DNA from: Cristatella mucedo
Taxonomy: Eukaryota > Bryozoa > Phylactolaemata > Cristatellidae
Direction: 5' to 3'
Length of the DNA: 64,000 bases
Assembly: GCA_009760855.2 (NCBI GenBank)
Contig: WPIO01000002.1
Coordinates: 14,835,501-14,899,500, forward strand
The stretch's first letter is position 1. Each line of letters begins with the position of its first letter. Positions 22,496-34,592 of this stretch are shown piece by piece. The position numbers and the translations under genes are program-made. The notes below the pieces were generated by a model. That model was not told the DNA's origin and did no database searches. It worked only from the letters and a program-made list of their open reading frames with translations.

Positions 22496-24300
22496 TTGAT
22501 CATGATTAGCAGCACGGAAGGAAGTGGGGCCACCATGCTGCGGGTACGTTCTGCGTCCACATTGCCGCCAGGTTAAGGCTTCCCTCCGTGGTATGTAAGT
22601 TTTCAAAAGCTTTCTAGCTCATTCACTTGCTCAATATGCTGCGTTTTTAAACGAGAACATTGCTTTTCACTAGCTCCAATGCCAGCCTGGTATACTGAAC
22701 AATGGTAGTTCCATACCAAAAAAAGCTAATTGTAGTTATTTGACGTTTGGTAGAATATAACGCAAAAGCTGTGGAAAGGCACGTTGGCCATTGAAGTTCT
22801 TATAGCCTAGAAAAGGTTAGTAATAGCGAGGAATGCACGACCACAGCAGTCGGCTAAATAGTAACTTTCTAGGAATGTTTTCTTCTCCAAGTAATTAAAG
22901 CTGTTTGATCCCAAGGTATATCTAACTTGAAAGGTTTCCATGACTTCGTTCAACATCCACTTGATGTCATTGAACTCTGGAAATGCAAATTTGTTCACTT
23001 GTACCCAACGAAAATACTTAGAATTTTTGAAAGACCAACAGGCTTAGGAATAACAGTGGAGAAGCTTCGAGCGGAAGTATATCAAGATAGAAAATGGAAA
23101 TAAATAAATTCACCATTCAAAAATATTATTAGATTTTCCTCATCTAAGGACGAATTTTGAAATTAGTGTAGATATTGCTAGTTGCTTTGCGTTCTAGTAG
23201 GTACAGTTTTAGGTTATCGGCTAAAGCACACAACAACATTTTGCAAACTTAACCACCTCAATGGCTTCAAATTAAAATACAACCAATAATCTTTCAGCTT
23301 TCAGGGAAGTAAGTGAGCTTGATGGACTGATGGAATAACTGACATCAATTGTTACGAAACCGTGTAAATGTGATGACCAATAACTGATAACTGCGGCTAA
23401 TAATTGCGGATAAAAAGTGACTGGCACTCGAAAAACTATCGTAATAAGTAATAGATTTGAATTGACTGACAATTAAACGGCAATAATACTAAGCTGAAAA
23501 ATATAAACTCACTGTCAGAACAAATCTAATTATTTGTAACCTCTGTCGTAGAATGGAAACGAGCTTTTGCTGGTAATGCTTTAGAAATTAGTCATTGGCA
23601 GTCATACTTTTAGTGTTTGAGGCAACTACGAATTTTTGTAATTATCATTGTCTGAAAAAAGTCATTAACAAGTTACAAAGAAACACATTGGGCTGATTTT
23701 TAGTATAGTTCATACCTAATATCACGCATAGGATTATTCGCAGGTAAGAATGTCGTGGAATGAAAATGGTTACTACTTTCAGGCAAGGCTCTCCGTAGCC
23801 AATAAGTCACTTTCTGAGACTTAAGTGACGTGAATTAGGCTGAGAAAGTCAACCAACAAACAAAGGATTGACAGGCTTCTTTCTCTAGATGTTGAAATGC
23901 GAGCATTTTTAGAGGACACTGTAATTATATTTCGCTATGCTTCATGGTAACTTCTACAGGAATATTAGGACACTAAAGCAACATTTTTGATGGAGGCTGA
24001 CAACCATTTTCATAACCAGGAGTAATAAACTCACCACTTAATAATTCTCTCGTTAAGCTAATGTTACGAGAGGAAATCGTGCCTAGGTAATAGAGTGTAA
24101 GCTAGTGAGCCTTTTGCGTCTTCACGTGAATGCCTGACGTTGAACCCACCGTGTACTGCACTACTCTTCATTATCCTGTTGATGTCTATAACGAAAGAGC
24201 TCACTCCAAATTTGCATTCCAGGCTTCCGAGTCAATTTCCTATATATACTGAGCTGTAGCAGTGCTCCTAAAGTGGCTAATAAATGCCCGAACCCCAAAT
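22496..24300. other. Nothing recognised
   Basis: AT-rich, no repeats or plausible exons identified. Confidence 0.5.
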
Positions 24301-24307
24301 CACGTAT

Positions 24308-24362
24308 TTTAATATAAATATATATATAAATATAAATAAATATATATATATTTATATATAAG
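24308..24362. repeat. AT-rich (TATA/AAAT)n tract
   Basis: A low-complexity alternation of ATAAATAT and TATATA. Confidence 0.9.
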
Positions 24363-25250
24363 TCATTTGAATAATACCCTGTCAGAGAACGATCTCAATT
24401 CAGACACTTTGCTTATGCAATGGTGCTCGAGCCAGAGATATTGGCCAGGCTGATTAGCTGGTAACTCGCTGCTGCGTGAAAACTCTGCTTACCGAATGAA
24501 ATAAAAGTTATAATTTTTCGAAATAATTTAAGGACGCACAAAACTAGTTTTAATTTACTTAGTCATATCCTTAGCTATTAGTTAATAGTATGTTGACCAG
24601 ATTTTATAAGTGAACTAATTGAGCCTAAATAAATACAACGAATAAGATATTCCTACCTGCAATCATTGCCAGACTACTACCTCACATAGCGAGGCTATTC
24701 TGCATTGTTCTTAGTCCTGCCGTTAACTATAGATCTCGCCCTAAAATGTGTTCTCTGACCACGAGAAAGTTAGTTAATTTAAACCAGGTTTTGACATATT
24801 TGGTAGCATGCCACTTTGATTTTTACACCTCAACTATCGAACTATAGACATTTCCACAGTTACTTGTTACATTTCCTGGCGTCTGAAGGTTGCTGTCTTT
24901 AGATCGGTTATTAAAAATCTGACCCAACATCGAGTAAGGTGGCAAGCATTTGAATCACTAGTGCAGAATTCGGCAAACTTTTTGGACTACTAGGCCATTT
25001 CAGGAGTTTAAGGAGGTACACTAAGGCAGATTAAACCACGCCCACTCCGCCAGGTCAGCTGAGGGGGTGTGGCGAGACCAACGAACAAACAGTCTCGAAA
25101 GACGCATGTACGTGTACGGCTGTTATACACGTAGACGCATGTCATCCCTCCCCGGTCAGGTGCTTCTGTTTCAAGTTCTTAAAATAAACGCGGGTCATAA
25201 CTTGAGCTGCAATACCAGTAACGAACGGGAAAGAAACCGCTATAACTTGA
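24363..25250. other. Nothing recognised
   Basis: No coding or repeat signal identified. Confidence 0.45.
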
Positions 25251-25254
25251 ATAT

Positions 25255-25470
25255 GCTTATGCTTACTGACTCCGTGCAGGCTGCCGCTAACCGCACTTGC
25301 ATACTGACCCTGTGCATGTCACCTCTATGCGTGTTATTCATGTTGTTTATCAAGCATGATTGCCACTCAGCCTGCGACCGTGTTTCCTTTGCAGCAAATG
25401 TAAAGAGCCTAGAAAGAGATCGAGTTCTCTGTTTGCGCTTTATCCAATGCATTATTATTATTATTAAGCG
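25255..25470 (+). mobile_element. L2 LINE 3' fragment
   Basis: It begins near GCTTACTGACTCCGTGCAGG and runs through GTTATTCATGTTGTTTATCA and the stem-loop AAGAGCCTAGAAAGAGATCG to (ATT)n and AAG. The 3' stem is weakened by substitutions (TTTGCGCTTT for GGGCGCTTT). Confidence 0.88.
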
Positions 25471-28060
25471 GGATTCATCAATAAACAGCTAGCGGCCGCT
25501 AGGACTTCCGGACTGAAGCGCCGGCTATGTCTGATCTTTCCGAGTCGCCGGATTTCGCCGGTACCTCTGCACTGTCGGCATGACTCGTCATTGGAGCAAG
25601 ATTTGAAATGATACCATTGCTACGTATTCCACAGATACGGCATTGCTATAGGTAACAACTATAGCATAAGAATCTTAATCAAGATCTGAACGCTCTGCTA
25701 TTCCTTAGTACTCAAAAGGCTAGTGTAGTAAAATAGTATCACCAGTATGCATTAGATCCCCCTTTCGTAGATGTCAGCATGACTAATGAAGTGCGAAGCT
25801 ACGCTGGCTTCAACCTCGTTGAGAGATCTCAGAGTCAGCATGTAAAATTCTGTCATTCATTGGAATCGCAATTAAAGTGTGGCTATTATATTATGTGTGT
25901 TTATTTTCTTATTTTTGTTTCACGACGTGATCCATAGCTTTCTCCAAGACCCATCTAAACAGCACTTTCTATATCTATGCCGAACCTATTTACACATTAT
26001 TCCTTTAGTCTAGGATAATTTCTGAATTAATTTAACACCACGATTTCTGAATTGATGTATCCATTTCAGATCCGGTGTGCCTCGTAGTTTTTTAAGTTTC
26101 CTATGATTGCTTGAGGATCGTTGCCTTTGAGATCCCGGTCCCTCAATGGTACTAGCCACCATAGTACTCAATGGTACTAGCCACCATAGTGTACCCTAAA
26201 CTTGGAAGATCCAGGTTTCCAGGTTTGTTCGCAGGAAGGAATTTCTGGCCATAATCGGAGCTTGCGAGGCTGAAGAAAGTGTGTGAGTAGATGAGTGCAG
26301 TTACTCAACTGCGTCGTCTGAACTACGTAGACGAGCAAATTTGTATGTAGTACCCGGGCAGTTGAAAACCAATGATTAACCAAATATCATATTCAGATAT
26401 GTTTACAGTTTACTGCCGTTTTTTGACGTGCCATCATTAGGCTCCTATAACGTATGCCAAGTGCAGCTTGCATAAAACTTGGATTAGCTATTCGTTTAAC
26501 TTTAAATGTGTAGCTATCTTACAATAGCAATTTTAGATAGCGACTGGTTCACAGGAAACCATTGAATCGCTTAGCAGATTACCGAGAAGGCCACGAGATT
26601 GCTTTACAATCTTTCACTAGCGTATGAATCTAATATGCTTGATAATCCGTGGTTTTATCGGGCATTAAACTTGTGTGCAATCATTTTCCGTGCCCTTACC
26701 CTATCAAATTTGAATCGTCTAATCCTGTAAGTAGCTCTAATCCCTTAAGTAGTTCACAACTATATTGTGAGGCCGTCTCCTATTACTCACTAGCCATAAG
26801 GGTCGCAGAGTACGTTCTTCCAAAGTACAGGCACATTGTTCATGCATCGCTCTGTTTCATGGAAGCAACTGCTGCTGCTTGGGTATTGAGGGTTAGGACA
26901 TACGATTAAGCTTCCATATAAGGGCTTCGATTTGACTAACGTTGATCACCCCATTGCAATATCCCCAGGTGGCTTCGGCGGATGTGAGCATAACGTTACG
27001 ACTCATCGGAAGATTGAAGCTGTATGACATGTTACATGCCTTTGACTGGTACCAGTTCATGTATGGACTTGCTTCTTAGGTCTCCACAGGCTGTTGAGTG
27101 CTTCATCGACAGCAGCTCACAAAAAGCAATCGCATTGCAACTGCGATTAGCTTATGGTTCAATCGGCTAATGCCCACCAAGCCTATGTTCTACCATCCTA
27201 AAATGACTGGGTCAGTCTCATGTGATAAGCGATCAGCTTCTCCGTTACCAATGCTAATTCGACGTTTCCTTCTCTTAGCCTCTGATATGTTAGCTCTCTG
27301 TAGACTTGTCTCTATCGCGCATCCTGGATAATTGCAGATCGGAGCTTAAATCATTCATGGAAGATTTGTCGACTTCCTGTGGCTGACGACGTCCGATATG
27401 TTTTAGTCAATTATTTGATAATGCTATCTTTTTGCTACATCCATGAAATAGATATAGAACGGAGCTCGAACGTCTAACAATTTCCCCTAATTGAACTCTT
27501 CCTAATCACGGTTGGCTTTGTGCAACACTATGCTGGTGTTGTCTGCTTGCTTGCCTGGTTGCTGAACTCTTAAGTAAGGTTCCACCGACGCGACAGAACA
27601 GTCCAAAAGTATGTGGAAAGCAAATGTTGGCTTTCTTAGGATCGGCGATTTCTAGTTTCAATTAAAATCTTTGTAATATCTCTCTCCCAATGCCTTCAAT
27701 GGGGGTGTTCAATTAATTTAGGTATTCAGTGGTTAGTTTCTAATTTGGGTAAATTATCTGGAGGTAACTCACAGTTACATGCAGTAATGGCCGGCAAATT
27801 CCGATGTGTTCAGCTTGAATTGCACGGTCTATATACTGATTGACCAGCACGTTTTCTGCAAGGGCATATTTTTCGGCTAAAGCAAATTTCGCTTGCCTAA
27901 CTATTCGTTGCGTACAGGTGGTCGTCGCGGTTCATTTGTAAAATAAATTTAATAGTTACGGGCAAATAGAGCGGGATTCAGATGTTGGAAAAACTCACGC
28001 TCAAACGTAGCTCACAGGTGATTCTCCTGTTAAATCTTCACAAAATATAGGTGGCAATTT
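25471..28060. other. Nothing recognised apart from a short tandem duplication
   Basis: A 25-bp unit (ACTCAATGGTACTAGCCACC type) is duplicated at about 26142-26190. The frames at 26649-26909 and 27098-27331 have no recognisable identity or splice support. Confidence 0.5.
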
Positions 28061-28900
28061 ACAAAGTGACCTTTAATTAGAAGACCACATCAGATCCACA
28101 GTCGAAACTGCCTACTTTTAGCTACATAAAATCTCTAAAATTCGGGATTGTTTAGATAGGGATACCACATGTAGAGAATATTCATGCATTTGCTATTTCC
28201 TGTTTTGACTTCTGTAACTCATTGGTAGCTGGCCTACAGAGCTTAGCAGGCAGTCACTTACACCTGGTGCAGAAATCTGTAGCAAGGTCTGTCCAAACTA
28301 AGCCTCGCTGTTGCCACGTCACACCATTTCTCGCTGAACTTCACTAGCTCCAAGTCAAGCTTCGCATTAACATCAGCATTTGTTCACTCATTTTCAGGTC
28401 CCATCATTATTTGGGTCCATCCTACCTATCACATTTACCCCCCCCCCACCAGGCTAAGCAACATACCACCTGCTTTTCGAAATCGAACTGTTTACTAATA
28501 CGTCTTCAAACCTCAATTTTTTTGGAGACATTGCATTTAGTTTGTAAGTTCCCTAAGCTTGGAACTCAATCCTGACTTGCGTCACAAAATAAATTGACTT
28601 GATCACATTTAAAAAATATACTGTGAACATATTTATCACAGCATACAGTAAGTCGCTGTGATTTGTCCTTTATGTGCTCGTTTGTACTGGCAGTGTGCAA
28701 GCTTCTGCCACTGACCATACTTGCATGCTAACTATTTGCGAGTCACCCCTAACCATGTTATTCTCATTGTTTTTTGAGCATGCTACCACAAACCATTCTA
28801 TCGGGCCTCCTTCGCAGATATTGCAAAAGGCCTTGAAGGAGATTGAGTTTTCTGAGGGCACTGTCAAATGTATTATTGTTATTATTATTAGAGTATTATG
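28060..28900 (+). mobile_element. Degenerate 5'-truncated L2 LINE copy
   Basis: It starts near GAAGACCACATCAGATCCAC, which matches the end of the RT domain of the 13-kb copy. It continues through the C-terminal coding region with many stops (a CCCCCCCC run at about 28439), and ends at TCTGAGGGCACTGTCAAATG plus (ATT)n. It is an old copy. Confidence 0.85.
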
Positions 28901-30865
28901 ATTACTTGTGTAGTAAGAAGTTTCTAAGCCAGTAAAGATATATCTCATCAGCTGCTTTTGGATATCACTGATTCCTATTCAAAAAGATATTTTTAGCGAT
29001 GTCCTTGGAAATATTATTAATAATATTAATCAATAATAATTTCTAAAGTCGTTGTATTTGTACCTGCAAATATGATTGTATACATTAGTATGTATTGCTA
29101 CGTTTCTTCTGTTTTTAAGTACTTCTAAGCTTCTCACAGTGTTTTGGTTATTTGTCTTTCCGTGCGACAAGCTGCTATACAGGAACACAAACATGATTTG
29201 ACAAAAAAATAAGCGTGTCATTCTACGATGGCAGCTTGCTCAAATAATTCGCAAGATCAAGTACAGTCCCGTGTGATGTTACAGCTTGGCTATTTTTTAG
29301 GGTACGCTTTATTTCGTTAGATAATTGAATTTCACCTATTAATTCTCCACAAAAAATTCACCACTAAAAACGAATTGCAAAAACATGAAGCTGTGCATTA
29401 GTTCGGGTCTACCGAGATTGAAGCAAGTGCCTCCTGCAGGACCTTGTACGTATTACTTCAGATAAGTAATTACATACTAAATCACGTGGTTAGTTTTCCG
29501 TGTTGTGGCAGTCAGCTTTCTAAAATAAAAACTCTCCAAAGTCACAAAAATGTTCGCTTCGTATTTATTCAATAGCTACATTTGATAAGCTGAGGTGGCT
29601 TTTAATCACGTATTCCATGAAATCCTACAGTTTCGGCAAGCTGCCACTTCAATTTTTTTTCTCGGTTATTCATAAGCTCTGTGGCTTGTAGATCCAGCAT
29701 CCGACCTAATCGTGATTTAATGTAGATATTAAAAAAGTCTTCTCATTTTTTGTCTGAAAATTCAGAAAGTAATTCATTGCCAACCAATCAGTACACGGAA
29801 TTTATTTCTCCTGTTTTATGAAACTGCAGAAAAACTAATAGCATAGTCATAGAACATGAATATGTTTAATTATTTTTCAACACATTGACTTTATCTTTTT
29901 CTTAGTAAGTGTGTACACTATTCAATAATTCTGTACCACTCAAATAAAGTCAAAATGAATGCTCATCTCTGAACATTCACAGGACCCTCCTGGATGGTAT
30001 TTAATGTGTAGTTAAACAAATGACCAGTATACAATTTTACAAATTGCTTTAAGATTAGGTTTATAGATTCTCGAAAGATTTGCAAGCAGTAAACCAGTGG
30101 AATGAAGCTCTTTGCATGCTTCTTTCTCCGCTCTGCTCAGCTTGTTAGCTAATTGGTCACACTCTATGGTCTCTGTAGTACTAGCTTTATGAAAAGTATT
30201 GCTTCTCAGCATTTTGTCTGTAAAGCTGCCGACAGAAATGTTGGAGTTAGCTTAAAGTTTCTCACCCGAGATCTAAATCCGTGATAAACTGTTCGGTGAA
30301 GCATAGCTTAAATCAGCACATTGCTGAAATTTGCAACTAACACCCACTGTGTGCTGCGTTGTTTCCAATACGAAACTCAATCAGGATCATATCCAGTTAC
30401 TCTTTTGAGACTTCCCCCAAGTTCCCAGCTTGTTCTTTAGGCAAAGAAATTAATGTCAAAACACAGGGTTAGAGGCCGAGCAGCTTTACTGTCTAATATG
30501 CTTTCATACAAAGTGAGCAATTTTAAAAATAATTCTAATTTTGCTGTTGAAACAGGTTAGTTCTATCGGCGAAGGACATGGTCTTTAACTTTCGAGGATA
30601 GAGTTAAAAAAAACTATATATTCCTAATTTACGGGATTTTAATAATATGCAATTATTGAAACTTAGTATTCCTAATGGAGATTGCTCATTTCATAAGGAG
30701 AAATTTCATAATTCATGCTGGTAGGTGACCACCGACAAGCTATTTGCAGCCGGCAGCCAATAGCACATCCGAAAGAGCAAACATGTAGAGGCTGCTCACT
30801 TACTGCTGAATCATGTAGGCAGATTATTACTTAACTCCATCCAAAGCCTGTAAATAAAATTATAA
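28901..30865. other. Nothing recognised
   Basis: AT-rich sequence; no repeats or plausible exons were identified. Confidence 0.5.
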
Positions 30866-30869
30866 TACT

Positions 30870-31285
30870 CTCACACTTGATAAAGCACCTTCAGAGAACT
30901 CAAGCTCTCTGCAAACGAAACACGATTGGACGGTTAGTGGTAGCATGTTCGATACACAACATGAATAACATCATTAGAAGTGACATGCACACGGTCAGCA
31001 TGCAAGTGTGGTTAGTGCAGCAGGTATAGCATAAACACCCATAAGCACATAACGGACAAATCGCAGGGACCCACTAAATGCTGTGATACATAGGTGCGTT
31101 TTAAATTTCTTTCGAAGTGTGGTGAAGTCAGAGGATGTCGTGACGCAAGTCGGGAGTGAGTTCCAGGCTTTGGGAGCATGCAAACTAAAGGTACGGTCTC
31201 TGAAGGATTTGAGCTTTGTCCGAGGAATGATTAGACGGTTAGATTCCCAAAATCGGGAGGTACGATGCTTAGCCTGGTGGGTGAA
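30870..31285 (-). mobile_element. 5'-truncated L2 LINE copy
   Basis: The minus strand carries the C-terminal ORF2 piece (APKAWNSLPTCVTTSSDFTT, then TAFSGSL) and the 3' region ending near 30870. It is degenerate but recognisable over about 415 bases. Confidence 0.88.
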
Positions 31286-31299
31286 TGGTGTGGTGGAAT

Positions 31300-32330
31300 G
31301 CGCATGTCACATCTGCTTTATTTTCAACGACACGTTCCTCATCATAGAGGTCATAGAGGACAAGTTCACCACCAAGGTCAAGATCATCAAAGCACCAATC
31401 AGGATCGATCAGTGCGTGGTGGAGGAATTTGGAAAGGACAGTATGGTACAATTTGCTCCGACAGGGCAAGATAAATGCATGATCTAGAAATGTAGTGGCC
31501 TCGCTGACGTCTCACGCCAGCCAGCCAACCTGGCTCACATTGCCCTGTGCCGAGCCGTCTTGCCACCTCGCAGCTGCTGTTGCTTCATCTTCGACGACTT
31601 CTGTGGCAGTGCGCCCTGTCGTTGTTGGCCACTTTGCTTGCACTGCCTACCGTTGCAACCTACTTCCTAATAATTCGAATGAACGATTATGGAGTTGCTC
31701 AATCTGCCTAAGGTTTCCACGGCAAGAATACGGCCAACTGGGTGGAGCTGATCCGTAAGGCCCAGGTAGTCAGCCCTGCTGCAGCCTCCTCTGCCTGGCA
31801 CTATGTCGAGCACTCAGGTCGAGCAGACGTGTCCTGCAGGTCGCTACCTACCATCGCTTGGCCCCTCGAGCTGCCTGCATACTCGCTGCAGGAACTGTAC
31901 GAGACTGCTCAGATGAACGCCCAGCAGCAGGCGCTAGTGCTGCATGCCACACTAAGAGTGGTGGCACGCTTTAACAGTGAGGGTGATGACGATGGTGACG
32001 AGAGTGACGACATGTACAACTTGGATGGCAAGGCATCGCACCACTTACGCCTTCTGTCATGCTCTGCGCCTGAGTCCATGGCACCAGAGACGACCTTACC
32101 TGCGATCGCGATGCAGATTGTGTCATCACCCCCTTCCCTGCTGCATCTGCACTGAGGATCTGAGAACTGACGTTTGGCCATTGCAGTCAACGGCCGGCCT
32201 CTGCCACAGCCTGTCAGTAAACCTCTGTCGCCGGTTGGTGGTCCTGCAGCAATCGCTGCTGCTGCTCGTTGACGAGAGAGATGCCGCAGTTGCAGGGAAA
32301 TAGAAGCTGATGGGAGCCGGGTCGGAGCTG
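31300..32330 (+). pseudogene. GC-rich coding-like block, unidentified (gene fragment or pseudogene)
   Basis: Two protein-like stretches sit in one GC-rich block. The first is FNDTFLIIEVIEDKFTTKVK followed by VVEEFGKDSMVQFAPTGQDK, with a stop at 31487. The second (31742-32155 frame, extending upstream to about 31713) reads GKNTANWVELIRKAQ, YSLQELYETAQMNAQQQALV and an acidic run EGDDDGDESDD. They differ from the surrounding AT-rich DNA and look like parts of a conserved protein, but I do not recognise it and splice sites joining them are not clear. It could be a pair of exons, a retrocopy or part of an unknown element. Large frames on the opposite strand look like shadows. Confidence 0.35.
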
Positions 32331-32449
32331 TTTGCTGCTGCGACCGCTCAGTCTTCGTCGATTGACTCAGCCGCCTCGAACGAGCGGCCGGCATGGGCAC
32401 CTCGCCGTGGAGGAGTCCTTTCTGTTTTGATTGCATACGAGATCACGAA

Positions 32450-32560
32450 CTTCGCCAGTTGAGCTCATACAGTTTCACCTGCATTGGCGCAGCCGTTTTG
32501 GTGCAATGCTATGCACTCGTCTGCAATAGCCAGGGCCAATATGCCAGTTTCCCTCCAATC
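32450..32560. repeat. Dispersed repeat R1 copy
   Basis: TCATACAGTTTCACCTGCAT and TGGCGCAGCCGTTTTGGTGC align base by base with 11665-11710 (CATACAATTTCACTTGCATT, GGCACAGCCGTTCTCGTG). Further R1-like words (ATTCCACTGCAAATCC) occur at about 32740-32760. Confidence 0.6.
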
Positions 32561-33400
32561 CATCATATTCACCTCGGAACGACTAGAAGTAGATTTCGCC
32601 AAGCTCGGGTTTTTATTGCATATTAAAGTGAATCGTGCTGTGTGCACATCCACTTAAAATAAAAAAACTTGTGCATCCGCCCCACTCTGGCAATGCTCGG
32701 TATTCACCCAAAATTACATGGGAAAATACCACAATCTATTCTATTCCACTGCAAATCCTCCTCAAATCGCCAACCCGAAGCTCAAATTGGCATTGTGTAT
32801 AAGACTAAACTCAGTTCAGAGTGTAACCACAAAACTTCACTCCATTGTGCACACACCTTCTCATGCAAAGCACCAAAATTGACTGCAACGTCCCTGTCCC
32901 ATACCTAAAATATTAGAACAAATTACGTTACCTTAGCAGCAGAAGCCCTGCCCTGCCGGGGCAGAGAAGGTTACCTGAGACTCCTGGTTCAGGAACAGTG
33001 ACCACACGGCAATGGGTGCCAAATACTGGGGTTGGGGGTGCTGGTGCTATCTGTGTAGCTCATTCCAGGTGCACAATATCTTAGGAAAGCTACTGGCTGC
33101 CAGGCAATAAATAAACACTTCCATCATAATTTTAGCTCACATGCTTGCTAGCTTAATGGATGGCATAATCCTGGCATCATAAAGGGAGTCTGCTTTACTG
33201 CCAGGGTCCAGCAGTCACTGAGATCAAGTCCTGCATAGCAGGAGACACCAGAATCTGGCTAAGCCTGTAATCTTATGTCTCAGCAAACCCCAGCAGGCAG
33301 GGTTTCTCTGGAAATGGTTCTACTTAACGGTTGACACCGCGGATGAGATTATCCTCTTCAAATGTCGATGTCAGCTGAGTGTCGTTCCATGTGTCTGTCA
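32561..33400. other. Nothing recognised
   Basis: Mixed composition with a few short local inverted words (for example around 33230-33245, TCCTGCATAGCAGGA). No element or gene recognised. Confidence 0.4.
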
Positions 33401-33407
33401 GCAACTT

Positions 33408-33785
33408 CCCTACATGGATAGAGTATCTCTGCTTGTTTTGCTCTATCTTTCGGCAGCTTTTAATACTATCAATCACCAAGTCCTTCTTGAGAACCTCTCA
33501 TTTCGCCTGTGCATCACTGGCACTGCTCTGCAATGGTTCAGGTCCTATCTCAGTTAGAGACTCCAGAGTATTGACGTAAGTGTACAAAGATCATTCGAGG
33601 TACCTCTGTAATATGGGATACCACAGGGCTCCGTGCTAGGTCCGGTTCTTTCACGGTTTATACCCCCCTCTTGCCGATGTGAATGCCAAGCACAATCTAA
33701 GCTTTCACTTCTATGCGAATGACACTCAGTTATACCTTTGCTTTGATCCCTCACAGCCTTCGAGCACCTGGAATTCTCTCAACTG
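33408..33785 (+). pseudogene. L2 LINE reverse-transcriptase fragment, catalytic residues lost
   Basis: The segment matches 14085-14460 of the better copy. In motif A both aspartates are replaced (CTCTATCTTTCGGC gives Leu-Tyr-Leu-Ser; GCTTTTAATACT gives Ala-Phe-Asn-Thr). The FYADD box reads FYAND at about 33708-33722. A small deletion and stops also break the frame. Both ends are internal to the LINE. Confidence 0.85.
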
Positions 33786-33794
33786 GCATGAAAC

Positions 33795-34592
33795 TCACAT
33801 GAACTCACATGCGGAAACACGAGCTTGTCCTGCCTGAAAAGAAAGGCCAAACACGTTTCACATGAGAAGTGGCGTCTCTTTGTCTAGCTGACATTATTAT
33901 TTTTGCACGCGTTGATCTGCCGCTTAAAAAGTCAATAGCATCTTGGGAGTGTGGTCCCAACATTCCCAATTGTGACTGGTGATAAAAAGCTGCTAGGCCT
34001 GACCCGTAAGCTCATGGGCAGAAGGCACACTGGCACACTGGGATTGCTCTGACTGATGTTATAGACGGGGGAAATGAGAGATTGAATGCCTGTCCCCAGC
34101 ATGTCATTCAGGTGGCGATCAAATACCAGCAAGTTGCACTTTGAGTCTGCCCGACGGCTGACCGTTGTGGTAGGAGCACCAGTCGTATTCAATGGCTTGA
34201 AAACGGCCTCAGCAGTCGTTGACTGGGAAGTCTGATACTGAGGCTGGTCTTCGGCTGAAGATAGGCCACAACATGTTGCTGCTGTTAGTCATTCTGCCAG
34301 TTTTCAGTCAACGCAAAGTCTGCTGTGATTGGCATGCTTGCAGTAGCATTAATTTCTTGCTCAACTGTTGTTGATACATTTTGCTGCTTAGTGATACTTG
34401 GTGAAATCGGCATGGTCTTTACTACTGATGACATCATATTTGTGGCCCAACGCACAATTTTGCTATACCACGCGGTCACAGAATGCACGTAGCCATTAAA
34501 CAAAGCGGGCGTTGTGCTGCTACTCACGCACTGAGGACTGGATGATGTGACCTTGCTAGGGGATCGGTAAGATCAAAGTCGCCGGAGCATCA
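33795..34592 (-). pseudogene. Repeat R2: contiguous broken copy related to a Sec16-type gene
   Basis: On the minus strand three segments lie side by side. A (about 34592-34160) contains SVTAWYSKIVRWATNMMSSV and LNTTGAPTTT. B (34140-33985) contains LLVFDRHLND and ISPVYNISQSN. C (33955-33800) contains DHTPK and, after stops, DKETPLLM. Segment C aligns with the exon at 45092-45228 (DHSPK...DKESSFLM). A resembles 51230-51660 and B resembles 49770-49945. Here the segments are contiguous, with stops and frameshifts, which suggests a retrocopy, but no poly(A) tail or target duplication was found. Confidence 0.5.

Noticed and set aside
31909-32436. A 175-residue minus-strand frame
   Set aside because: It is opposite the more protein-like plus-strand frame in GC-rich DNA and looks like a shadow.
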